A stretch of DNA of 64,000 nt from Litorivicinus lipolyticus (GTDB taxonomy: Bacteria; Pseudomonadota; Gammaproteobacteria; Pseudomonadales; Litorivicinaceae), in the NCBI RefSeq assembly GCF_009650135.1, contig NZ_CP045871.1:2237001-2301000 (forward strand), read 5' to 3'. Of this stretch, positions 15,642 to 25,118 are shown in pieces (position 1 is the stretch's first letter; every line of letters starts with the position of its first letter). The notes under the pieces were generated by a model. The model was not told the origin of the DNA, searched no databases, and was given only the letters and a program-made list of their open reading frames with translations. The translations under genes were made by a program, and so were the position numbers.

Positions 15642-16792
15642 CCGCCTAAGCGACGGGCAAAGTCGGCGTAGCCAAATTCGGCGATGGTCGTCAGCGAGTC
15701 ATCGCGCGAGTCCCACAGCACCAGCGACGGCAATTCGATGCCGTTGAAGGTGTTGGTTTTAACCAGGGTGTAATGCGCCATGTCGTCAAACATCAAGCGC
15801 CGGCCCAGCGCCAACGGCTGATCGAAGCTGTAATCACCGATCACATCGCCAGCCAGGCAGGTCTGACCACCCAGGCGATAGCTGTGGGCTTTGACCCCGG
15901 CCTCGGCGGCGCCAAAAATCTCGGCCCGGTAGGGCATCTCCAAGGTGTCCGGCATGTGACAGGTCGCGCTGGTGTCCAAAATGGCTAACTCAATGCCGTT
16001 ACGCGGCGTATCCAACACTTCGGCCACCAGAACGCCGGAGCGAATCGCAACCGCCTCGCCCGGCTCTAGGTATACCTGTACACTGTGGCGTTCGCTGAAG
16101 GCGCGCACACCGGCAATTAGGCCCTCGATATCGTAGCCCGGCGCGGTGATGTGGTGACCGCCGCCGAAATTGACCCACTCCATGTCCGCCAACAACGCCC
16201 CAAAGCCCGCCTCGACCGCCGCCAGCGTCCGTGCCAAGGGCGCATAGCCCTGCTCGCACAGAGTGTGAAAATGCAGGCCGGTAATGCCCGCCAAATCCGC
16301 ACCGACCAGCTCCGCGGCCGGAATACCCAGGCGCGAACAAGGCGCACAGGGGTCATACAGCTCAACCGCCCCCTCGCTGTGCTCGGGGTTAATGCGGATA
16401 CCCAGGGTTACGCCGGCGGCCAGCGCGCGCTCACGAAAGCGATGCAACTGGGCGACCGAGTTAAACACTAGGTGATCCGCAATCGGCAGCAGCGCATCCA
16501 TGTCACTGTCCTTGAACGCGGCACTGAATACATGCACCTCGCCGCCGTAATGGCGGTGCGCCAACAACGCTTCATGCACACCCGACGAGCAGGTCCCGCA
16601 CAGGTACTGGCGCGTCAATGCGCCCAGCGCCGGCACCGAAAAGGCTTTCAGCGCAGCCAGCACACGGGCGCCGGAGCGGGCCTGAACATCCGCCAATACT
16701 TGCAGGTTCGACTCGATCGCCGCCACATCAATCACGAAACTCGGTGACGGCACTCGGCTCGGGTCAAACCCGACAAACGACGCGCTGTTCAC
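15638..16792 (-). CDS. nspC: Carboxynorspermidine/carboxyspermidine decarboxylase
   Basis: A 384-residue PLP enzyme of the alanine-racemase-fold (group IV) decarboxylases. K49 in LAALKAFS binds PLP, and the C-terminal half carries GGQTCLAGDV with the catalytic Cys and LEPGEAV. It removes CO2 from carboxyspermidine (or carboxynorspermidine) to give spermidine (or norspermidine). The start is a GTG overlapping the dehydrogenase stop by 4 bp (GTGA), so it is coupled to the preceding step. The product is most likely spermidine, since only putrescine-forming enzymes are encoded nearby. Confidence 0.93.
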   Translation of the reverse strand: MNSASFVGFDPSRVPSPSFVIDVAAIESNLQVLADVQARSGARVLAALKAFSVPALGALTRQYLCGTCSSGVHEALLAHRHYGGEVHVFSAAFKDSDMDALLPIADHLVFNSVAQLHRFRERALAAGVTLGIRINPEHSEGAVELYDPCAPCSRLGIPAAELVGADLAGITGLHFHTLCEQGYAPLARTLAAVEAGFGALLADMEWVNFGGGHHITAPGYDIEGLIAGVRAFSERHSVQVYLEPGEAVAIRSGVLVAEVLDTPRNGIELAILDTSATCHMPDTLEMPYRAEIFGAAEAGVKAHSYRLGGQTCLAGDVIGDYSFDQPLALGRRLMFDDMAHYTLVKTNTFNGIELPSLVLWDSRDDSLTTIAEFGYADFARRLGG

Positions 16793-17985
16793 TTCAGGTT
16801 AAATTCCGGGTCTTCGATCACCGTCCAGGGCAAACCATAGCGGTTCATATCGGCCAGGAAGGCATCCGGGTCCATTTGCTCGATGTTCCAAACGCCCGGC
16901 TTCATCCAGGTGCCTTCGACCATCATTTTCGCGCCGATCATGCACGGCACGCCGGTGGTGTAGCTGATGGCTTGGGATTTGACCTCGGCGTAACACGACT
17001 CGTGGTCACAGATGTTGTATAGGTACGCCGTCTTAGGCTTGCCGTCTTTAATACCGGTCACATAGCAGCCGATGCAGGTTTTACCCCGGGTCCGCGGCCC
17101 AAGGCTGGCCGGATCCGGCAACACCGCCTGCAAAAACTGGATCGGAGTGATTTGCTGGCCATTGAAATCGATCGGTTCGATCGAGGTCATGCCGACGTTC
17201 TCCAAGCACTTCAAATGGGTCAGGTATTTTTCCGAAAAACTCATCCAGAACTGGGCACGTTTCAGCGTCGGGTAGTGCTTGGTCAGCGACTCCAGCTCTT
17301 CGTGGTACATCCGGTAGATGTCGTAGGTGCCGACGCCCTCGGGGCAGGTAAATGACTGGTTGCTGCTCATCGCAGGGGTGGTCACAAAGGCCCCATCTTC
17401 CCAGTGACGGCACTCGGCGCTGACTTCGCGGATATTGATTTCCGGGTTGAAGTTGGTCGCAAAGGGGTAGCCGTGATCGCCGCCGTTGACGTCAATAATG
17501 TCCAGCGTGTGGATCTCGTCAAAGTAGTGTTTCGCCAGGTGAGCGGTGAACACGTTGGTTGCGCCCGGATCAAAGCCGGACCCCAACAACGCCATCAGTC
17601 CGGCCTTCTCGAATTTCTCCTGGTAGGCCCACTGCCACTTGTACTCGAACTTGGCGGTATCCAGCGGCTCGTAGTTGGCCGTGTCCATGTAGTGAACACC
17701 GGCGTTCAAGCAGGCGTCCATAATGGTTAGGTCTTGGTACGGCAGTGCCACGTTAATAACCAGGTACGGCTGTTCGGCCTGCAAAAACGCGGTCAGCGCC
17801 GGCACGTCGTCGGCATCGATCTGGGCAGTTCGAATCGGGCGTTCAAGCTGTGCCGCAATCGCGTCACATTTTGCCAGCGTGCGCGAGGCCAACACCACGT
17901 CGGTAAAGACCTCCGGCAAGCTCGCAACTTTGTGGGTAACCACGCCGCCGACGCCGCCGGCACCAATGATGACTACTTTTGCCAT
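16789..17985 (-). CDS. Carboxynorspermidine/carboxyspermidine dehydrogenase
   Basis: A 398-residue NAD(P)H enzyme of the saccharopine-dehydrogenase family. The N-terminal Rossmann motif is VVIIGAGGVGGVV, and the HYMDTANYEP region and a Cys-rich segment (GKTCIGCYVTG) match this family. It condenses aspartate semialdehyde with putrescine (or diaminopropane) and reduces the product. It lies between speA (9-bp gap) and nspC (4-bp overlap), so the operon encodes three consecutive polyamine steps. Saccharopine dehydrogenase proper is unlikely given this context. Confidence 0.92.
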   Translation of the reverse strand: MAKVVIIGAGGVGGVVTHKVASLPEVFTDVVLASRTLAKCDAIAAQLERPIRTAQIDADDVPALTAFLQAEQPYLVINVALPYQDLTIMDACLNAGVHYMDTANYEPLDTAKFEYKWQWAYQEKFEKAGLMALLGSGFDPGATNVFTAHLAKHYFDEIHTLDIIDVNGGDHGYPFATNFNPEINIREVSAECRHWEDGAFVTTPAMSSNQSFTCPEGVGTYDIYRMYHEELESLTKHYPTLKRAQFWMSFSEKYLTHLKCLENVGMTSIEPIDFNGQQITPIQFLQAVLPDPASLGPRTRGKTCIGCYVTGIKDGKPKTAYLYNICDHESCYAEVKSQAISYTTGVPCMIGAKMMVEGTWMKPGVWNIEQMDPDAFLADMNRYGLPWTVIEDPEFNLK

Positions 17986-17994
17986 GGAATGCTC

Positions 17995-19869
17995 CTAGTG
18001 CTCGTAATAGGTGTAACCGCGCAATGACTCGCGGAACTGTTCAACAATTTCACGCCGCTGTGACGGCTTGATCAGACCACTGCGGACCGCGCGTTCCGCG
18101 GTCTTGCGGAATGTCTCGGTCAAGCCGGCCGGGGTGTATTCAACGTAACTCAGAACGTCCTCGACGGTGTCGCCCTGCAACTCGCGCTCGATCTCGAAGT
18201 TACCGCCTTCATTGATCCGCACGCTGACCACATTGGTGTCGCCAAACAGGTTGTGCAAATCGCCCAGAGTCTCCTGGTAGGCGCCGACCATGAAGACACC
18301 AAACACGTAGTCCTCACCGTCCACCAGCGAGTGCACCGGCAAAGTTGAGTGGCCGCCGACGAACAAATCGATTTTGCCGTCACAGTCACAGGTCAAATCC
18401 GCCAGGATCGCCTCGCGCGTGGGTTCCTCGTTAAGGCGGTGAATCGGCACCACCGGGAACACCTGGTCCATCGCCCAGGTATCGGGCAGGGACTGGAACA
18501 CGCTGAAATTAGCGTAGTAAATATCCGCCAGATCTTGGTGCAGCGCTTCCAGCTCTTTCGGGATTCGGCGCATCTGTGGCAGCAAGTGTTTGACCTGCTG
18601 CATCACGTCCAGGCACAGATTTTCGGCCAAGGCGCGCTGGCGCAGCGTAGTCGTACCCAGCTGAAACGACTCGCGCATGTCATCGCGGTAGTAGATGGCG
18701 TCGGTGAAGCTCTGGTGGGCGTTGGCGACCTCAACGTTGGCTTGGATTTCGCCTAGTTTCTGGATCGCTTCGGCGTCGTCTTCGGTGACCGTCCGGATCG
18801 GGCCGGGCTCGAAGGTCGTCACGTCCAAGGTGTTAAACAACAAAATCGACGAATCGGCGACCGTGGCGCGACCGGACTCGCTGATCAAAACCGGGTGCGG
18901 CACGCCCTCGGCCAAGGTGGCGGCCACGCTTTCGACCACGTCATAGCAGTATTCAGCCAGGGTGTAGTTGGTGTCGCCGCCTTCGTAGTTGACCGCCAGT
19001 CCACCGCCCAGGTCCAAATAGCCCATGGCCGCGCCTTCGGCGACCAATTCATTGTAGTAACGTACCGCCTCGGCGACCCCGGTGCGGATGTCACGGATGT
19101 TGGGTATTTGCGACCCCAGGTGGAAGTGCAACAAGCGCAACCATTCCAGATGCCCGGTATCACGCAGCCGGTCGACCATGTTGACGATCTGGTTCGCCGA
19201 CAACCCAAACAGCGATCGGTCGCCGCTGTCTTCGCTCCAGTGGCCCTCGACCTGGGTCGACAGCTTGGCCCGAAAACCAATGCGCGGCTCGACCTGCAGC
19301 AGCTCCGCACGCTCCAAAATCAAGTCCAACTCGGCCGGGGTTTCGACCACGAAAAAGCACTCGAACCCCAGTTGCCGCGCACGCAGCCCCAGGTCGACAA
19401 ACTCCGCGTCTTTATAGCCGTTACAAATAATCATGCTGCCCGGGTCGGTCAGCGTCGCCATCGCGATCATCAGCTCGGCTTTGCTGCCCGCTTCAAGGCC
19501 GTGGTTGTAGCGCGCACCAAATCGGGCGATCTCTTCAATCACCTGGGACTGCTGGTTAACCTTGATCGGGAACACGCCGCGGTAGACGTTCTGATAATCG
19601 TGGGCCTCGATCGCCGCCGCAAAGCTTTGATTAAGGTGACTGACCTGCAAGTCGATCAGGTTTTCAATCCGCAGCACCACGGGCAAATCCATGCCACGGT
19701 CTTTGATCCCCGCGAGAATGCTCATCAATGGCACCTTGGGCGCACCGGGTACGTTGGGCGGCGCCACTTCAAGCAATCCGTTGGCGTTAACCGAAAACAC
19801 GCCCTTGCCCCAATCGGGCACGCTGTAAAGGGTGGACGAATCCTGTGAGCTCCAAGATTTTTTGGTCAA
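17995..19869 (-). CDS. speA: Biosynthetic arginine decarboxylase
   Basis: A 624-residue PLP enzyme converting arginine to agmatine. The PLP lysine is in VFPIKVNQQ, with LDLGGGLAVNYEG, HFHLGSQI and the C-terminal DCDGKIDLFV segment matching SpeA over full length. There is no ATG; two TTG codons lie at 19875 and 19869. AAGGAG abuts the first and is 6 bp from the second, so I chose 19869. It heads the leftward operon with the carboxyspermidine dehydrogenase and decarboxylase. Confidence 0.95.
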   Translation of the reverse strand: MTKKSWSSQDSSTLYSVPDWGKGVFSVNANGLLEVAPPNVPGAPKVPLMSILAGIKDRGMDLPVVLRIENLIDLQVSHLNQSFAAAIEAHDYQNVYRGVFPIKVNQQSQVIEEIARFGARYNHGLEAGSKAELMIAMATLTDPGSMIICNGYKDAEFVDLGLRARQLGFECFFVVETPAELDLILERAELLQVEPRIGFRAKLSTQVEGHWSEDSGDRSLFGLSANQIVNMVDRLRDTGHLEWLRLLHFHLGSQIPNIRDIRTGVAEAVRYYNELVAEGAAMGYLDLGGGLAVNYEGGDTNYTLAEYCYDVVESVAATLAEGVPHPVLISESGRATVADSSILLFNTLDVTTFEPGPIRTVTEDDAEAIQKLGEIQANVEVANAHQSFTDAIYYRDDMRESFQLGTTTLRQRALAENLCLDVMQQVKHLLPQMRRIPKELEALHQDLADIYYANFSVFQSLPDTWAMDQVFPVVPIHRLNEEPTREAILADLTCDCDGKIDLFVGGHSTLPVHSLVDGEDYVFGVFMVGAYQETLGDLHNLFGDTNVVSVRINEGGNFEIERELQGDTVEDVLSYVEYTPAGLTETFRKTAERAVRSGLIKPSQRREIVEQFRESLRGYTYYEH

Positions 19870-19985
19870 TGCCAACTCCTTGATTGTGGGCGCGACTCGA
19901 AAGCTCGCACCCTAACGCTTTACACTACAGATTCAAGACTAAAAGTGCGTTTTAATGCACCGCAACTCGCTACAAGGCCCCGTAA

Positions 19986-20591
19986 ATGGATTGGATGAAT
20001 GGTTTGCCGACTCGCTTGGGTCAGCAATTGCAGTTTTTGGTCGAAATTGATCACCTAAAATCGGTTGTCCGCGCAACCCGCAATCTACACAACGGTGCGC
20101 TTGAAAACACCGCCGAACATTCCTGGTACGTGGCGCTGATGGGACTGATGTTGGCCGAGCACGCCAACGAACCCGTTGACGGCGCACGGGTCGCACAAAT
20201 GTTGCTGATTCACGACCTGGTCGAAATCGATGCCGGCGACCACCCGCTGCACGGCGGCCACCCGCCCGCCGACCAAGCCGACAAAGAAATCGCCGCCGCC
20301 GTGCGCATTTTCGGCTTGTTGCCCGACGAACAAGGCCAGACCCTGCACGCCCTGTGGCATGAATTTGAAGCCGCCGAAAGCGCAGACGCGCGCTTTGCCA
20401 AAGCAATCGACCGCTTTCAGCCGCTGATGGCCAATATGGCCAACGGCGGCGGCAGTTGGCCGCAATATGACGTCCACCGGGCCCAACTCGAACACCGGGT
20501 GGGCGGCATTGGCCAGGGATCGGACGCACTGTGGGCGGTCGCCCAGCGCATCTTCGATGCCGGCCAAGCGCAAGGGTGGATCAAAGCCTAA
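19986..20591 (+). CDS. HD-domain hydrolase (YfbR-like)
   Basis: A 201-residue HD-superfamily protein of the COG1896 type, related to 5'-deoxynucleotidase YfbR and human HDDC2. The metal ligands are H45 (ENTAEHSW), H76-D77 (LIHDLVEIDAGD) and a later Asp in AIDRFQP. Predicted to dephosphorylate deoxynucleoside monophosphates in the cytoplasm; nearby thymidine kinase fits nucleotide salvage but they are not in one operon. An internal ATG at residue 4 is an alternative start. Its TAA overlaps the ATG of the TauE/SafE gene by one base. Confidence 0.87.
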   Translation: MDWMNGLPTRLGQQLQFLVEIDHLKSVVRATRNLHNGALENTAEHSWYVALMGLMLAEHANEPVDGARVAQMLLIHDLVEIDAGDHPLHGGHPPADQADKEIAAAVRIFGLLPDEQGQTLHALWHEFEAAESADARFAKAIDRFQPLMANMANGGGSWPQYDVHRAQLEHRVGGIGQGSDALWAVAQRIFDAGQAQGWIKA

Positions 20592-21340
20592 TGGAACTCG
20601 TACACATTGTTTTTTTGGCACTGGCTGGCTTTGCGGCGGGCGCCATTAATGCCCTTGCCGGCGGTGGCACGCTGTTTACCTTTTCGGCGTTAATGCTAAC
20701 CGGATTGCCCCCCGTGGTCGCCAACACCACCAGCGCGGTGGCCGTGCTGCCCGGTCAAATCGCCGCCGGGCTGGCGTACTGGACTGACATCAAACGTTAC
20801 TGGAAACAGTGGCTACCGCTGTCGGTGCTGTCGGCGATCGGCGGCCTAATTGGCGGCATTGCGCTACTCAACGGCGGCAATGAAACCTTTCGGTTCCTGG
20901 TCCCGTTTTTGGTGCTGTTGGCGACCGTATCGTTCCTATTTTCGGCCCAAATTGCCGCCTTTGGCGAACGCTTGGCGGAACAAAACAAGGGCCCCGGGTT
21001 TGCCTACGGCGTGCACAGCCTGGTCTCGGTTTACGGCGGCTACTTTGGCGCCGGAATGGGCATCATGATGTTGGCGTCGCTGCCGCTGACTGAGGGCCGC
21101 GAATACCACCGCGTCAACGCCGCCAAAAGCCTTATGGCGACCATCATGCAGGGCATTGCGGTGGTGCTGTTTTTGATCGTCGGTGACATCGACTACGCGG
21201 CCGCCGCTATTGTCGTGGCCGCCAGCATCACCGGTGGCTGGCTATCGATTCGGATCGGCAAGACCATCCCAACCCACTTCATCCGACGCTTTGTGATTGT
21301 GGTCGGTTTCAGCCTAAGTGCCTGGTATTTCGTGGCCTAA
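20591..21340 (+). CDS. TauE/SafE family sulfite/organosulfonate exporter-like protein
   Basis: A 249-residue membrane protein with about eight helices. The N-terminal AGFAAGAINALAGGG and the central YGGYFGAGMGIMML repeats are hallmarks of TauE/SafE (DUF81). The ATG overlaps the HD gene stop (TAATG), which excludes the longer upstream frame. Family members export sulfite, sulfoacetate or similar anions; the substrate here is open. The stop overlaps that of the convergent tail-anchored protein. Confidence 0.88.
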   Translation: MELVHIVFLALAGFAAGAINALAGGGTLFTFSALMLTGLPPVVANTTSAVAVLPGQIAAGLAYWTDIKRYWKQWLPLSVLSAIGGLIGGIALLNGGNETFRFLVPFLVLLATVSFLFSAQIAAFGERLAEQNKGPGFAYGVHSLVSVYGGYFGAGMGIMMLASLPLTEGREYHRVNAAKSLMATIMQGIAVVLFLIVGDIDYAAAAIVVAASITGGWLSIRIGKTIPTHFIRRFVIVVGFSLSAWYFVA

Positions 21341-21816
21341 AACGCCCACCACACCAGCGCGACCAAGACCGCCGCGGCAATCGCATAGTTGCGCGGCGTC
21401 ATCAGCCGATCCAACTCGTTGCCCGACAAATCGGGGGCCGCAGTCTCCAGTGCCGGATGAACCGCGGCGGGTGAGGTCGGCATCGGCGCCGCGGCGGGCG
21501 CGCTGGCCTCGTCCGCGGTGGCGTTGTTCGGCTGAATCGGTGCCGCAACGGCCAGCGACAGCCAACGCGAATCCAAGGTGTAGGTCGGCGTCGCCGGCTT
21601 GCCAATCACGTAGTTGGCGGTCACATCCGCCGCCTCGTTCGAGCAGCGCACGCTGCCCAAGTCCAGCACAATGGCGCGGACTATAGCCTCGGCGTCAGAC
21701 AAAAACGTCCCGCTGACCGTGACGCCCCAGACGCCTGCTTGCTTTTTGCTAATGGGGTGCAAGACCGCACCGCTCTTGTGATTCAACGAAACATCGGTAA
21801 AAAAACCAGATTGCAT
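21337..21816 (-). CDS. Tail-anchored protein of unknown family
   Basis: A 159-residue protein I do not recognise. Residues 1-95 look like a small folded domain rich in beta strands (SGAVLHPISKK, GVWGVTVSG), with the pair SVRCSNEAAD. Residues about 96-130 form an Ala/Pro-rich linker, and the last 18 residues are a single hydrophobic helix after RNYA, ending WWAF, so it should be anchored in the inner membrane with the domain in the cytoplasm. The ATG at 21816 is chosen because AGGTGG overlaps the tdk stop just upstream; the longer open frame is antisense-like. It is co-transcribed with tdk (7-bp gap). Confidence 0.65.
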   Translation of the reverse strand: MQSGFFTDVSLNHKSGAVLHPISKKQAGVWGVTVSGTFLSDAEAIVRAIVLDLGSVRCSNEAADVTANYVIGKPATPTYTLDSRWLSLAVAAPIQPNNATADEASAPAAAPMPTSPAAVHPALETAAPDLSGNELDRLMTPRNYAIAAAVLVALVWWAF

Positions 21817-21823
21817 ATCCACC

Positions 21824-22453
21824 TCACAACGGTAACAAGTCGTCCTGTGCCAAGCCCTTCGCAAAGGGTTTAGCGCGACCGACATCGCGCGCCAACCAAT
21901 GCGCACGACACAATGATACATACTTGTCATTGCCGCCAATTTCAACCTGGGCACCTTCATCGACCGGCTCGCCATCAGCGCCCATGCGAATAACCATGGT
22001 CGCTTTGGAGCCACACCAACAGATCGTCCGGATCTCGCGTAGGGTGTCGGCAACTGCCAACAACTCGGCACTGCCGGGGAACAATTTGCCCTGGAAATCC
22101 GTGCGCAAGCCGTAACACATGACCGGCAATTTAAGCACATCGCAGACACGCGCCAACTGCCACACCTGGACGGCGGTCAAGAATTGCGCCTCGTCGACAA
22201 ACACACAGGCCAACGCATGGGTCTGGTGCAAGGCACTGACCTTTTCAAACAGATCGTCGTGGGTGTGAAAGGCGTAAGCCGAATCGTTCAGTCCGATACG
22301 CGAACCGATACGGCCGACCCCAGCACGGTCGTCAAAACTGGCCGTCAACAACAGCGTCGGCATGCCGCGTTCGCGGTAGTTATGAGATGCCTGAAGTAAC
22401 AGGGTCGATTTGCCGGCGTTCATCGCCGAATATGAAAAATACAGTTTAGCCAT
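21824..22453 (-). CDS. tdk: Thymidine kinase
   Basis: A 209-residue type II thymidine kinase that phosphorylates thymidine to dTMP. The P-loop is SAMNAGKSTLL, Walker B is CVFVDEAQFL, the thymidine-binding region is CYGLRTDFQGKLFPGS, and the zinc site is formed by CWC and a later C-x2-H (SLCRAH). It lies 14 bp after the iron ATPase gene on the same strand and is followed by the tail-anchored protein gene. Confidence 0.95.
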   Translation of the reverse strand: MAKLYFSYSAMNAGKSTLLLQASHNYRERGMPTLLLTASFDDRAGVGRIGSRIGLNDSAYAFHTHDDLFEKVSALHQTHALACVFVDEAQFLTAVQVWQLARVCDVLKLPVMCYGLRTDFQGKLFPGSAELLAVADTLREIRTICWCGSKATMVIRMGADGEPVDEGAQVEIGGNDKYVSLCRAHWLARDVGRAKPFAKGLAQDDLLPL

Positions 22454-22467
22454 GCGTCATTATCGCG

Positions 22468-23508
22468 CTATTTGGGCAGCAGCACCAAGTGCTCGACCTC
22501 CAAACGGACCCCAACATCGGCGCCAATTTCATGATCGTGATGCGACGGCGCCAAGCAGCCCAGTTCAACACCATTTTCGAAGCGCACCCGGTACACAAAG
22601 TGCGAGCCACGGAATTGTTTGCTGACCAGAGTTGCGTGCAGCGTGGCGTCGTCGTCATGAATGACATCATCCGGGCGAAACAGCAGCGACATGGTTTGGC
22701 CCGGCTCGTAACCCAGGGTTTGATCCGAGGTCAAAATGCCCAGCGGTGAATCGACCTGGGTGGTGTTGATGACCGTACAGGGCAGCACATCACCGGCGCC
22801 GACAAAGCGCGCAACGAATTCACTGCGCGGTTCGTGATACAGCCGATAAGCCGGATCGAACTGCTCGATAATGCCGTCGCGCATGACCGCGACACGGTCG
22901 GCGAAATCAAACGCCTCCTTTTGATCGTGGGTCACCATCAAGGCGGTCACCCCATCGGCCTTCAAAATCGCCCGCACCTCATTGGCCAAACGCGCACGCA
23001 GCTCGCTGTCCAATCCACTGAACGGCTCGTCCAACAGCAGCACCCGCGGCCGCGGCGCCAACGCCCGGGCCAACGCAACTCGCTGTTGTTGGCCACCGGA
23101 CAGTTCGTGCGGGAAACGCGCGCCCAGACCACTCAGCCCAACCAGCGCCAGCAGATTATCCACGCGCAGGCGTTGATCGGCGCGACTCCAACGCTCGATG
23201 CCAAAGCGAATGTTGTCAAACACGCTCAGGTGCGGAAACAGTGCAACGTCCTGAAACACCAGGCCGACGCCGCGATCCTGAGCCGGCACACTGTGATGCG
23301 CATCGGCAATGCGCTCATCACCCAGCCAGATTTCCCCGCTCAAGACCTCAGTGAAGCCGGCGATGCTGCGCAGCAGGGTGCTTTTGCCGCACCCGCTGGG
23401 GCCAAGCAAACACCCAAGCTCACCCGACGCCAGCGACAAGTCGACTTGGTGAACCACGGTCTGGCCGTCATAACCCAGATTCAAACGTTTCAGCTGCAAC
23501 GCTGCCAT
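22468..23508 (-). CDS. fbpC: Fe(III) ABC importer ATPase (FbpC-like)
   Basis: A 346-residue ATPase with Walker A GPSGCGKS near residue 41, signature LSGGQQQR, Walker B LLLDEPFSGLD and a C-terminal TOBE-like domain. It powers the permease encoded just upstream (1-base overlap, TGATG). Together with the permease and the binding protein it forms an Fbp/Sfu/Fut-type ferric ion importer. Putrescine/spermidine or thiamine ATPases are similar, but the binding protein settles the iron assignment. Confidence 0.88.
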   Translation of the reverse strand: MAALQLKRLNLGYDGQTVVHQVDLSLASGELGCLLGPSGCGKSTLLRSIAGFTEVLSGEIWLGDERIADAHHSVPAQDRGVGLVFQDVALFPHLSVFDNIRFGIERWSRADQRLRVDNLLALVGLSGLGARFPHELSGGQQQRVALARALAPRPRVLLLDEPFSGLDSELRARLANEVRAILKADGVTALMVTHDQKEAFDFADRVAVMRDGIIEQFDPAYRLYHEPRSEFVARFVGAGDVLPCTVINTTQVDSPLGILTSDQTLGYEPGQTMSLLFRPDDVIHDDDATLHATLVSKQFRGSHFVYRVRFENGVELGCLAPSHHDHEIGADVGVRLEVEHLVLLPK

Positions 23509-25118
23509 CAGTACTTCGCCTCACTTACGGAACGGTTCAAATACACCACCGGTATCAAACCGACCGCGACAATCATCAGGCTGGCCGGTGCCGCATCCAG
23601 CAAACGCTCGTCGCTGGCCAGTTCGTAGGCACGCACCGCCAGGGTGTTGAAATCAAAGGGCCGCAGTATCAAGGTCGCCGGCAACTCTTTAAGCACATCG
23701 ACAAAGACCACCAGCGCCGAGGTCAGCACCGCACCGCGCATCAGCGGCACGTGAACACGGCGCACGATTTGCAGCGGTCGATAGCCCAGCAAAGTAGCCG
23801 CCTCGTCCAGGCTCGGTTTGATGCGCCCCAACCCGGACGTAATCGCGCCCAAACTAACCGCGGTAAAGCGCGCCCCATAGGCCACCAACACCGCCGCCAC
23901 AGTGCCCGTCAACGGCAACCCCACGTTGACGCCCAGGTGGTCACGAAAGAACAAAAACAACCACTGGTCGGCTTGGGCCAGTGGAATCAATACGCCGACC
24001 GCAATGATGGTGCCGGGCAAGGCGTAACCGAGCCCGGCGATCTGGGTCAATCCGCGGGTCAGTCGCGACGGCGCGGTGCGCTCGGCGTACCCCAGCGCTA
24101 ACGCCGAGCCCACCAACAGCAGCGCGGCCGCCGAGGCCAATCCAAATGAGCTTAGGGCATGCGGCACTAGGTCGGCCCACTGATCGCGCGCATCCGTCAG
24201 CCCCCACCACAGCAAGGTCAGGCCTGGCACCCCAAAGCCCAGCAGCGGCGGTAACGCGCACACCAGTATCGCCAGACCGGCATTGCGCCCGGTTAGCTGG
24301 ACCCGGCTATGGCTGCGCCGCGAACTGCCGCTGAAATAGCGCAGTTTTCGACGCGAATATTTTTCCAGCAACACCAACAGCGCGACAAAGGCCAACAAGG
24401 TCAGTGCCAGCTGCGCGGCCGCGACCGCATCCCCCATGCCGTGGTAGGCGCGCATGATGCCGGTGGTAAAGGTCGGCACGCCAAAAAACGCCACCGTGCC
24501 GTAATCAGCCAGCGTTTCCATCAGCGCCAAGGTCAACCCGGCGACAATCGCCGGTCGCGCCATCGGCAGCGCCAACTTGATGGTCGAGCGCAGCGGTGTC
24601 AGGCCCAACGTTCGCCCCACTTCGAGCGTGGATGCACTGCGCGACAAAAACGACGCCCGTGCCAACAAATACACATAGGGGTACAGCACCAAGCTCAGCA
24701 TCACCGCGGCCCCGGGCAGCGAGCGAATCGAATCGAGAGCACGCGGATCGATCCAGCGCGCCATCGGCCCAGCCGGATCCAGCAGTCCGGTGTAGGTGTA
24801 CGCCAAAATGTACGCTGGAAACGCCAGTGGCAGCAGCAGCGCCAGCGACAGCGCACGCCGACCGGGAAAGTCACACAGACTGACCAAGGCTGCGCTGGGC
24901 ACCCCGAACAGCACCACCCCAAGGCTGACACCGACGACCAAACCGAATGAGTTGGACAGGTATTGAGGCAGCCGAGTATCAACCAAGTGCGCCCAAACAT
25001 CGGACTGACCGAACAGGCCCATACAAACGATGGTGATAATCGGTACACACACCAAAACACCGGCCGCCAAGGCGACCAGTGTTACCGGGTTTAACTGTCT
25101 AGGTGAAATTAAAGCCAA
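23508..25118 (-). CDS. fbpB: Fe(III) ABC importer permease, fused double domain (FbpB-like)
   Basis: A 536-residue inner-membrane permease with two homologous halves of about six helices each; the two EAA loops read RTLGLTPLRSTIKLALPMARPA and EAATLLGYRPLQIVRRVHVPLM in part. Such fused permeases are typical of FbpB/SfuB. It overlaps the binding-protein gene by 10 bp and the ATPase gene by one base. Confidence 0.9.
   Translation of the reverse strand: MALISPRQLNPVTLVALAAGVLVCVPIITIVCMGLFGQSDVWAHLVDTRLPQYLSNSFGLVVGVSLGVVLFGVPSAALVSLCDFPGRRALSLALLLPLAFPAYILAYTYTGLLDPAGPMARWIDPRALDSIRSLPGAAVMLSLVLYPYVYLLARASFLSRSASTLEVGRTLGLTPLRSTIKLALPMARPAIVAGLTLALMETLADYGTVAFFGVPTFTTGIMRAYHGMGDAVAAAQLALTLLAFVALLVLLEKYSRRKLRYFSGSSRRSHSRVQLTGRNAGLAILVCALPPLLGFGVPGLTLLWWGLTDARDQWADLVPHALSSFGLASAAALLLVGSALALGYAERTAPSRLTRGLTQIAGLGYALPGTIIAVGVLIPLAQADQWLFLFFRDHLGVNVGLPLTGTVAAVLVAYGARFTAVSLGAITSGLGRIKPSLDEAATLLGYRPLQIVRRVHVPLMRGAVLTSALVVFVDVLKELPATLILRPFDFNTLAVRAYELASDERLLDAAPASLMIVAVGLIPVVYLNRSVSEAKY

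Noticed and set aside
18895..19848. A 317-codon plus-strand frame inside speA
   Set aside because: Antisense to conserved arginine decarboxylase, no motif and no ribosome-binding site.
21817..22149. N-terminal extension of the tail-anchored protein into tdk
   Set aside because: The extension is out of frame with and fully inside tdk on the same strand; a ribosome-binding site marks the ATG at 21816.
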